From an uncultured Cytophagaceae bacterium (lineage in GTDB: Bacteria > Bacteroidota > Bacteroidia > Cytophagales > Spirosomataceae), in the NCBI GenBank assembly GCA_903960725.1, contig CAJCBY010000167.1, forward strand, positions 1-11,812: DNA of 11,812 nucleotides. Reading direction: 5' to 3'. Below, piece by piece: positions 5,898 through 11,812 of the stretch. The notes under the pieces were generated by a model. It had not been told where the DNA came from. It searched no databases and worked only from the letters and a program-made list of their open reading frames with translations. How positions within the stretch are numbered: the first letter of the stretch is position 1; the number at the start of each line of letters is the position of its first letter. A program made the translations under genes and the position numbers.

Positions 5898-7370
5898 ATG
5901 AGTAAATCCCTACCAAGCCGCGCGGACAATTATTCTGAGTGGTATAACGAGTTAGTCAAGCGAGCAGATTTAGCTGAAAATTCAGCCGTAAGAGGCTGTA
6001 TGATAATTAAACCTTATGGCTATTCCATTTGGGAGAAAATGCAGCGTGCATTAGATGATATGTTCAAGGAAACGGGCCACACAAACGCCTATTTCCCCCT
6101 TTTCATCCCTAAATCTTTTCTTTCGAAGGAGGCTTCACACGTGGAGGGTTTTGCCAAAGAATGTGCAGTCGTAACGCACTACCGCCTAAAAAATGATCCG
6201 AATGGCGGCGGAGTCATCGTCGATCCAGACGCGAAATTAGAAGAAGAATTAATCGTTAGACCTACCTCTGAAACGGTGATTTGGTCGTCCTATAAAAACT
6301 GGATTCAATCCTACCGCGATTTGCCTCTATTGATTAACCAATGGGCGAACGTGGTGCGTTGGGAAATGCGCACCCGTTTATTCTTGCGTACGGCAGAGTT
6401 CTTGTGGCAAGAAGGCCACACAGCACACGCGACGAAACAAGAGGCGATCGAAGAAACCGAGCAGATGTTAGAGGTGTATGCAGAATTTGCAGAGACTTTT
6501 ATGGCAATGCCGGTATTGAAAGGTATTAAAACAGCGAATGAGCGTTTTGCAGGAGCGGATGAAACCTATTGCATCGAAGCGATGATGCAGGATGGTAAGG
6601 CGTTGCAGGCGGGAACGTCACACTTTTTAGGCCAAAACTTTGCCAAAGCTTTCGATGTAAAGTTCGTTAACAAAGAAAACCAATTGGATTATGTGTGGGG
6701 TACCTCTTGGGGTGTTTCCACCCGTTTAATGGGTGCCTTAATCATGGCTCACTCGGATGACCAGGGTTTAGTATTGCCTCCTAAATTAGCTCCAATTCAA
6801 GTTGTGATTGTACCGATCTATAAAGGGGATGAGCAATTAGAAAATATCAAAGCGCGTATCAATCCATTAGTGAAAGCACTAAAATCCCGCGGTGTATCCG
6901 TGAAGTTTGACTTTGCAGAGAACCAAAGCCCAGGATTTAAATTCGCGGAATACGAATTAAAAGGAGTTCCTATTCGTTTAGCGATTGGAAACCGGGACAT
7001 GGAAAATGGCACCATTGAATTAGCGCGTCGCGATACAAGAGAGAAGACGAGTATGCCATTCGAAGGAATCGAAGATGTGATCGTGGATACATTAGAAGAC
7101 ATTCAAAAGAGCATATATAAAAAAGCATTTGACTTCAGAGCAGCGAATACCTTCGAGGTGAATAGCTGGGACGAGTTTACCGCGAAAATCGAAGATGGCG
7201 GATTCCTTTCTGCCCATTGGGATGGTTCGTCAGAGACGGAAGAAAAAATCAAAGAATTAACGAAAGCGACGATCAGATGTATTCCTTTGGATACTAAAGA
7301 AGAAACTGGAAAATGCATCCTAACAGGAGCACCTTCCAGCCGCCGAGTGATCTTTGCGCGCGCCTACTAG
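5898..7370 (+). CDS. proS: Prolyl-tRNA synthetase, archaeal/eukaryotic-like type (type 3)
   Basis: Cytoplasmic class II synthetase that charges tRNA(Pro) with proline. The 490 residues fit the short type lacking the bacterial editing insertion. Visible parts are the RPTSET loop (121-126), motif 2 around [20 protein letters not shown] (154-173), [16 protein letters not shown] (237-252) and motif 3 [18 protein letters not shown] (268-285). An HGTP anticodon-binding domain follows (about 300-400), then a C-terminal domain ending in the family-typical free tyrosine (RVIFARAY). Only two cysteines (C461, C473) remain in the segment that can carry a four-Cys zinc site in related enzymes. The ATG at 5898 gives the expected N-terminus. 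It appears monocistronic, with a hairpin terminator just past its stop, and its TAG overlaps the convergent desulfurase stop in a CTAG. Confidence 0.97.
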   Translation: MSKSLPSRADNYSEWYNELVKRADLAENSAVRGCMIIKPYGYSIWEKMQRALDDMFKETGHTNAYFPLFIPKSFLSKEASHVEGFAKECAVVTHYRLKNDPNGGGVIVDPDAKLEEELIVRPTSETVIWSSYKNWIQSYRDLPLLINQWANVVRWEMRTRLFLRTAEFLWQEGHTAHATKQEAIEETEQMLEVYAEFAETFMAMPVLKGIKTANERFAGADETYCIEAMMQDGKALQAGTSHFLGQNFAKAFDVKFVNKENQLDYVWGTSWGVSTRLMGALIMAHSDDQGLVLPPKLAPIQVVIVPIYKGDEQLENIKARINPLVKALKSRGVSVKFDFAENQSPGFKFAEYELKGVPIRLAIGNRDMENGTIELARRDTREKTSMPFEGIEDVIVDTLEDIQKSIYKKAFDFRAANTFEVNSWDEFTAKIEDGGFLSAHWDGSSETEEKIKELTKATIRCIPLDTKEETGKCILTGAPSSRRVIFARAY

Positions 7371-8509
7371 GACACGATATTTTTCAATACTTCTAATACC
7401 CGATCGATCTCCGTTCGGGTATTATTTTTGCTAAAAGAGAAACGAACAGCGGCTCCAGTTGCGGTCGGATTCAAGGCCGTTAACACGTGAGAGCCTACCG
7501 ATGTTCCGCTTGAACAGGCGCTACCGCCTGAAGCCGAAATCTTCTCAATATCTAATTGAAATAACAGCATATCGCCGTCCGCCACCGATGGGAAGCGCAC
7601 GTTCAATACCGTATACAAGCTATTTTCTACATCCCCAGAGGCTCCGTTGAAGGAAATGCCTGGGAATTGTTTTTGTAGTCCTTCGATGAAATAGGCTTTC
7701 AAGCCTTTGATATAGGTTGCGTGCTCGTCCATAGCGGAGTAGGCCATTTCTAAGGCTTTGGCAATACCTACCATTCCATAGACATTCTCCGTACCGCCAC
7801 GCTGGTTACGCTCTTGCGCTCCGCCATGCATCAATGGATTGAATTTCGTACCCGCTTTTGCATACAAGAAACCGATACCCTTAGGGCCGTGGAACTTGTG
7901 CGCTGCACCCACCATAAAATGAACTTTCAAGGCAGAAGCGTCGTGCTTGTAGTGGCCCATGGTTTGGACTGTATCCGAATGAAACAAAGCGCCATATTGC
8001 TCGCACAGGTCTCCCACCGCGTGTAAATCCAATAAATTCCCGATCTCATTATTCCCGTGCATCAGACTTACAATCGCCTTTTCAGAAGAGGATAGCAATT
8101 CCTCCAGATGCGCTAGATCAATCGATCCATCAGAAGACACCCGGACTAATTTCAATTCAGCCAAACCCAGTTTCGCCCAAGCCTCCGCCGTATGCAATAC
8201 CGCGTGGTGCTCTATAGGCGATGTGATAATCACCTTGCATCCACCGTGCAAAACGGCCGATTGCAAGACGGTATTGTCCGCTTCCGTTCCTCCTGAAGTA
8301 AATAAAATCTCAGAGGGCGACGCATTTAATAAGGTCGCAATCGTCTTACGCGCCTTTTCCACTGCCACTTTTGCTTGGCGGCCATGGGAGTGAATAGACG
8401 ATGGATTCGCAGTAAAATGCTCGAAATAGGGTTGCATTTCAGTCCAAACAGCCGGATCTACCGGTGTTGTCGCCGCGTTATCTAGGTAAATAGGTGTTTT
8501 GTCTGACAT
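7367..8509 (-). CDS. Cysteine desulfurase, NifS/IscS family
   Basis: PLP enzyme of fold type I that takes sulfur from cysteine as a persulfide for Fe-S clusters and other thio-cofactors, releasing alanine. The 380 residues match the family. Visible are YLDNAATTP (8-16), the PLP-stacking region EHHAVLHT (100-107), HGNNEIG (151-157), HSDTVQ with D179, [10 protein letters not shown] with the PLP lysine K205, RGGTENV (237-243), and the active-site loop [10 protein letters not shown] with C332. The C-terminal part, [15 protein letters not shown], is also typical. Its ATG follows the glmM stop with no gap (TAG then ATG), so the two genes are co-translated from one message. No iscU/sufU or other cluster-assembly gene lies next to it in this window, so the choice between IscS-like housekeeping and another NifS-like role stays open. 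Confidence 0.93.
   Translation of the reverse strand: MSDKTPIYLDNAATTPVDPAVWTEMQPYFEHFTANPSSIHSHGRQAKVAVEKARKTIATLLNASPSEILFTSGGTEADNTVLQSAVLHGGCKVIITSPIEHHAVLHTAEAWAKLGLAELKLVRVSSDGSIDLAHLEELLSSSEKAIVSLMHGNNEIGNLLDLHAVGDLCEQYGALFHSDTVQTMGHYKHDASALKVHFMVGAAHKFHGPKGIGFLYAKAGTKFNPLMHGGAQERNQRGGTENVYGMVGIAKALEMAYSAMDEHATYIKGLKAYFIEGLQKQFPGISFNGASGDVENSLYTVLNVRFPSVADGDMLLFQLDIEKISASGGSACSSGTSVGSHVLTALNPTATGAAVRFSFSKNNTRTEIDRVLEVLKNIVS
7394..7429 (+). terminator. Intrinsic terminator for proS, inside the convergent gene
   Basis: A perfect 10-bp stem (TAATACCCGA pairing with TCGGGTATTA, 7394-7403 and 7415-7424) encloses an 11-nt loop and is followed by five T residues. This is a good rho-independent terminator in the plus direction, 23 nt after the proS stop. 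On the minus strand no T run follows the stem, so it should not stop the desulfurase transcript. It lies within the last 20 or so codons of the desulfurase gene. Confidence 0.65.
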
Positions 8510-9898
8510 CTACGCTTTTGCGATTTCTTCAATCACGTGTATAATTTGTTGAGCAAGTGTATCTGCTTCGGCCTCCGAAGATGCCTCCGCGTAAATTCGA
8601 ATGATCGGTTCCGTATTCGATTTGCGTAAATGAACCCAGCGATCTGGGAAATCAATTTTCACGCCATCAATCGTGTTAACTTTCTCATTCTTATATTTTT
8701 CTGCCACCGTCGCGAGAATTAAATCGACGTTCAGGTCAGCGGATAATTCAATTTTATTTTTGGAAATCACATAAGCCGGATAGCTCGCGCGTAATTCCGA
8801 TGCTTTGATGTCTTTTTTTGCCAAATGAGTTAAGAACAAACCGATTCCCACCAGGGAATCACGTCCGTAATGCGACTCAGGGAAGATTACACCCCCATTT
8901 CCTTCGCCACCGATAATCGCGTTCACCACTTTCATCTGCGTCACTACATTCACCTCTCCTACCGCAGCCGCGTAGTACTCGCCGCCGGCTTTACGCGTCA
9001 CATCTGCTAAAGCACGAGTGGATGACAAATTAGAAACGGTGTTACCTGCCTTCACAGAAAGCACATAATCAGCCACCGCTACTAAGGTATATTCCTCGCC
9101 AAAAGGAGATCCATCCTCTGAAATAAAGCAAAGGCGATCCACATCCGGATCGACCACGATCCCTAAATCATAGTTGCCACCTTTCATTTTCGAAATCATC
9201 TCGGTTAAATTCTCCGGAAGTGGCTCCGGATTATGACCGAAATGACCCGAAGGCTCGCCAAAAATCACATCCACGTGTTGAACACCCAAGGCCTTCAACA
9301 ACATGGGAACCACGATACCTCCCGTCGAATTCACCGCATCCACTAACACACGGAAGTTCGCTTTCTCTATCACTGATTTATTGACCCAGCTCAAGCCTAA
9401 CACGTGATCCACGTGCTGCTGTAAAAAGCTATCATCTTGCGTTAATTGACCTAACTTCATCACGTCCGCGAAATCAAAATCCTGATTTTCTGCGATGGTT
9501 AACAAGTCTTTTCCATCCTGATCTGAGATGAATTCTCCGCGATCATTCAATAATTTCAAAGCATTCCATTGTGCCGGATTGTGGCTAGCGGTGATGATAA
9601 TTCCACCCGCCGCTTTCGTCCAAGGAACCGCTAATTCAACGGTTGGCGTCGTAGAAAGACCGATATCCAAGACATTCCAACCTAATCCGATTAGGGTATT
9701 GGCTACTAAAGAACTCACCATTTCTCCGGAGATCCGCGCATCACGACCGAGCACAATCGAATTCGATGGATGTCCTTTTTTCTTTAACCAGGTACCATAA
9801 GCTGCCGCGAAGGTGACCACGTCTAGAGGACTTAAACCTTCACCGGGTTTTCCACCGATGGTGCCACGTATACCTGAGATTGATTTAATTAGTGCCAA
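8510..9898 (-). CDS. glmM: Phosphoglucosamine mutase (phosphohexomutase family)
   Basis: Converts glucosamine-6-phosphate to glucosamine-1-phosphate on the way to UDP-GlcNAc for peptidoglycan and LPS. The 462-residue protein has the four-domain phosphohexomutase layout. Visible are ISGIRGTIGG (7-16), the phospho-serine loop TASHNPAQWN with S105, the metal loop DPDVDRL (250-256), the sugar loop GEGNGGVIFPESHYGRD (331-347), and the phosphate-binding RKSNTEPIIRIY (425-436). The GEGNGG sugar loop is the form common in Bacteroidota and archaeal-like members; phosphomannomutase activity cannot be excluded. The start is TTG at 9896-9898: an in-frame stop lies at 9911-9913, no ATG or GTG is available, and the resulting MALIKSISGIRGT matches the usual N-terminus. 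It directly abuts the downstream cysteine desulfurase gene and diverges from the kinase gene. Confidence 0.92.
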   Translation of the reverse strand: MALIKSISGIRGTIGGKPGEGLSPLDVVTFAAAYGTWLKKKGHPSNSIVLGRDARISGEMVSSLVANTLIGLGWNVLDIGLSTTPTVELAVPWTKAAGGIIITASHNPAQWNALKLLNDRGEFISDQDGKDLLTIAENQDFDFADVMKLGQLTQDDSFLQQHVDHVLGLSWVNKSVIEKANFRVLVDAVNSTGGIVVPMLLKALGVQHVDVIFGEPSGHFGHNPEPLPENLTEMISKMKGGNYDLGIVVDPDVDRLCFISEDGSPFGEEYTLVAVADYVLSVKAGNTVSNLSSTRALADVTRKAGGEYYAAAVGEVNVVTQMKVVNAIIGGEGNGGVIFPESHYGRDSLVGIGLFLTHLAKKDIKASELRASYPAYVISKNKIELSADLNVDLILATVAEKYKNEKVNTIDGVKIDFPDRWVHLRKSNTEPIIRIYAEASSEAEADTLAQQIIHVIEEIAKA

Positions 9899-9928
9899 AA
9901 CAAAAATGAATTAGAATGAATAGATGAT

Positions 9929-9936
9929 CAAAATTA
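9929..9936 (-). promoter_or_regulatory. Candidate -7 promoter box for glmM
   Basis: On the minus strand this reads TAATTTTG, an exact match to TAnnTTTG, 30 nt before the TTG start of glmM. A -33 TTG was not found. For the divergent kinase gene only an imperfect box (TATTTTTC at 9950-9957) was seen. Confidence 0.35.
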
Positions 9937-9985
9937 AAGAAAATATCCCTATTTTTCGATGAAAATTTAGCTAAACCTATCAGAC

Positions 9986-10936
9986 ATGAATAAGGAAAGA
10001 TTGGAGACCTTACTCGTTAAAATCCAACAACTGCGGATAGCAGTGATGGGGGATTTTGCTTTGGACTTCTATTTTGATATTCAAAAATCAACAGGTGAAT
10101 TTTCTATTGAAACCGCTAAAGAAGTGCATCTCGCGTCTAAGCCTCGGGCTTATCTGGGCGGTGCGGGAAATGTAGCCAAAAATCTAGCCGTGTTAGGCGC
10201 TCATGTTTCGGCATTCGGAGTGCGCGGGAATGACCTCTTCGGACGAGAGATGGCGCATCAAATGAAGTCCCTAGAAATCGATGCGACAAACATCAAAGAA
10301 ATCGACATCGACACCCCTACCTATTCGAAGCCGATGAGCGGAATAGTGGAGCAAAATCGAATTGATTTTGGGACACGATCAAAGAATTTTCAAGCGCAGA
10401 CAGGAGAACTACTAGATGCTTTAGAAGAAAAATCCTTTGACTGGATTATCTTCAACGAGCAATTCGGTATTTCACTTTTGCAATCCCATCATATCGAATC
10501 AATCAGTCAAACAAACGCGATAGCTGATTTACGCTCCTTAGGAAGCTACGCCACTCACCTACCCTTAAAAGTAAACGAAGCTGAGTTTATTAAGATACAC
10601 CAGAAACCCGCAACGAATCTACATATTCAAGCCTGGGCGGCGGACAGAAAAATGCCGTTACTCGTAACGCTAGGCGAAAAAGGGATGGTTTATGCCAGCA
10701 AAGAGGAATTTCATCACCACCCTGCCATTCCGGTCAAAGGCCCCATCGATACGGTAGGTGCCGGAGATATGGTCGTGGCTGGATTTTCGGCGGCAAGAGC
10801 GGCGGGAGCGACGGTGGAAGAGGCATGTGAATTTGCGTCTTTGGCAGTACATAATAGCATTCATCAACTAGGCGAAACCGGTTCAGCAAGTCCGGACGCC
10901 ATCAGACAAATACATCATGGACATTCAATCGCTTAG
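9986..10936 (+). CDS. PfkB-family sugar kinase, distantly HldE/RfaE1-like
   Basis: ATP-dependent ribokinase-like carbohydrate kinase of 316 residues. Visible are VMGDFALDFYF (20-30), the substrate-binding GGAGNVAKNLAVLGA (58-72), VTLGEKGM (227-234), and the anion-hole/catalytic motif IDTVGAGDMVVAGF (254-267) with D261 as the expected base. The overall pattern (GGAGNVAxNLAxLGA, a late DLRSLGSY segment, LKVNEAE at 194-200) recalls the kinase domain of heptose-7-phosphate kinase. However, the segment FNEQFGISLL (156-165) differs from the usual SDYxKGxL, and the nucleotidyltransferase half of HldE is absent. The substrate is therefore open. The gene overlaps by 20 nt an AGE-family epimerase, so it may phosphorylate that enzyme's product (inference). 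Confidence 0.85.
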   Translation: MNKERLETLLVKIQQLRIAVMGDFALDFYFDIQKSTGEFSIETAKEVHLASKPRAYLGGAGNVAKNLAVLGAHVSAFGVRGNDLFGREMAHQMKSLEIDATNIKEIDIDTPTYSKPMSGIVEQNRIDFGTRSKNFQAQTGELLDALEEKSFDWIIFNEQFGISLLQSHHIESISQTNAIADLRSLGSYATHLPLKVNEAEFIKIHQKPATNLHIQAWAADRKMPLLVTLGEKGMVYASKEEFHHHPAIPVKGPIDTVGAGDMVVAGFSAARAAGATVEEACEFASLAVHNSIHQLGETGSASPDAIRQIHHGHSIA

Positions 10937-11812
10937 ATCAGAAATCAAGGAATATACGGAGGGCGCTTTATTGCCCTTCTGGATTCAGCGAACCGTGGAC
11001 AAAAATCAGGGCGGATATATTACGCATTTCAATGAGTTTGGAGAGGATTCGGGTCTGGACGAGAAGTCGCTTATTGCGATGACCCGTTCCGTATTTACGT
11101 ATTCGCAGGCCTATCGGCATGGTTTTGGAGGGGAAGTAATGAAGGAGATGGCGGCGCATGGGGTTCGGTTTTTACTGGACAAAATGTGGGATGCGGAGCA
11201 CGGTGGATTCCATTGGATGGTGAACCGGGCGGGAGAACCAACTAACAGGCAGAAGATCGGCTATGGTCATAGCTTTGCGATTTACTCCCTGAGTGAATAT
11301 ACGTTAGCGACGGGGGATCCGGTAGGTTTAGAATATGCGGAGAAGGTTTTTGATTTACTCCAAAAATATGCAGTTGATACCCATCACGGTGGTTACTGGG
11401 AGTTTTTTGCGGAGGATTGGTCCATGATGGGGCCCGGTGCTCCAGGAGGGGATCGCAAGACGTTAGATGTTCACATGCATTTGATGGAAGCCTTCACCAC
11501 TTTGTATGAGGCGAGTGGCAAGGATATCCACCGAAAAAAGTTGAAGGAATCCATCGATATTTTGATACATAAAATTATGGATCCGTCGACGGGGACAGGA
11601 ATTCCGCAGTTTTGGGCGGATTGGAGTGTGGCGCCGCAGATTAAATTTGATATCGTGTGGGGTTGGGATCGGTTTCAGGATGGAGGCCAAAAAGCGTCCG
11701 CCGTCGACAACACCTCCTATGGGCATAACTCCGAGTTTGGCTGGCTATTAATGCACGCGCTGAAGGTGGGAAAGATCGATGCGACGCCCTATTTAGAGAA
11801 CATCAAAAAGGC
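10917..11812 (+). CDS. AGE-family sugar 2-epimerase/isomerase, C-terminus cut by window edge
   Basis: The frame stays open from the ATG at 10917-10919 to the window end (298 codons). The protein begins MDIQSLRSEIKEYTEG and shows the (alpha/alpha)6-barrel pattern of N-acylglucosamine 2-epimerase, cellobiose 2-epimerase and mannose isomerase. Visible are TRSVFTYSQA with R57, the KIGYGHSFAIYSLSEY segment (H118), the DVHMHLMEAF helix (H186, H188), and SYGHNSEFGWLL with H270 and E273 (H-x-x-E). R57, H270 and E273 correspond to residues catalytic in characterised cellobiose 2-epimerases; the last expected histidine lies beyond the edge. SYGH before the E recalls cellobiose epimerases more than renin-binding-type AGE, but mannose/fructose isomerisation is also possible. 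The start lies within the end of the kinase gene (20-nt overlap), so the two are co-expressed. Confidence 0.88.
   Translation, partial: MDIQSLRSEIKEYTEGALLPFWIQRTVDKNQGGYITHFNEFGEDSGLDEKSLIAMTRSVFTYSQAYRHGFGGEVMKEMAAHGVRFLLDKMWDAEHGGFHWMVNRAGEPTNRQKIGYGHSFAIYSLSEYTLATGDPVGLEYAEKVFDLLQKYAVDTHHGGYWEFFAEDWSMMGPGAPGGDRKTLDVHMHLMEAFTTLYEASGKDIHRKKLKESIDILIHKIMDPSTGTGIPQFWADWSVAPQIKFDIVWGWDRFQDGGQKASAVDNTSYGHNSEFGWLLMHALKVGKIDATPYLENIKK

Noticed and set aside
6818..7318. Two minus-strand open frames inside proS
   Set aside because: Shadows of a fully conserved synthetase gene, without start context or motifs.
5898..7370. Lack of an editing domain in ProRS as a possible oddity
   Set aside because: This is normal for the archaeal/eukaryotic-like type found in many Bacteroidota, not a truncation.
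9528..9800. 90-codon plus-strand frame inside glmM
   Set aside because: Shadow of the conserved mutase coding sequence.
11463..11726. 87-codon minus-strand frame inside the epimerase gene
   Set aside because: The plus-strand frame is open to the window edge and carries clear AGE-family motifs, so this is a shadow.

Overview
The window looks like ordinary chromosome of a Bacteroidota bacterium, probably of the Cytophagales type, though I cannot fix the genus. Four things point there: -7 promoter boxes of the TAnnTTTG type, no recognisable Shine-Dalgarno sequences before the genes, Bacteroidota-typical families (tandem DUF1599, the BT_3928-like DoxX protein, an OMPP1/FadL-like barrel), and an archaeal/eukaryotic-type ProRS without an editing insertion. 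No rRNA, tRNA, CRISPR array, insertion sequence, phage gene or integrase was seen, and no intergenic gap exceeds about 120 bases.

Layout. Positions 1-1000 (minus): folP (dihydropteroate synthase), followed by the start of a class IV aminotransferase that runs off the left edge; the two overlap by 23 nt. Positions 1076-3260 (plus): a tight operon of a duplicated DUF1599 protein, a DoxX/BT_3928-like membrane protein, and aroK (shikimate kinase). Positions 3257-5779 (minus): a surface lipoprotein of very low complexity followed after 9 nt by an OMPP1/FadL-like outer-membrane barrel. Positions 5898-7370 (plus): proS. Positions 7367-9898 (minus): glmM immediately followed by a cysteine desulfurase. 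Positions 9986-11812 (plus): a PfkB sugar kinase overlapping an AGE-family epimerase that runs off the right edge.

How the genes fit together. folP and aroK both touch the chorismate/p-aminobenzoate/folate area, and the class IV aminotransferase could belong there if it is PabC-like. glmM feeds UDP-GlcNAc for peptidoglycan and LPS. The lipoprotein/barrel pair is an envelope unit. The kinase/epimerase pair looks like a small sugar-interconversion unit of unknown substrate. Organisation is very compact: both convergent pairs overlap by exactly 4 nt at their stop codons, and the apparent terminator of proS lies inside the coding sequence of its convergent neighbour.

I do not see a clear undescribed system. 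The least understood parts are the DUF1599/DoxX operon, the aromatic/glycine-rich lipoprotein with its barrel partner, and the kinase/epimerase pair.
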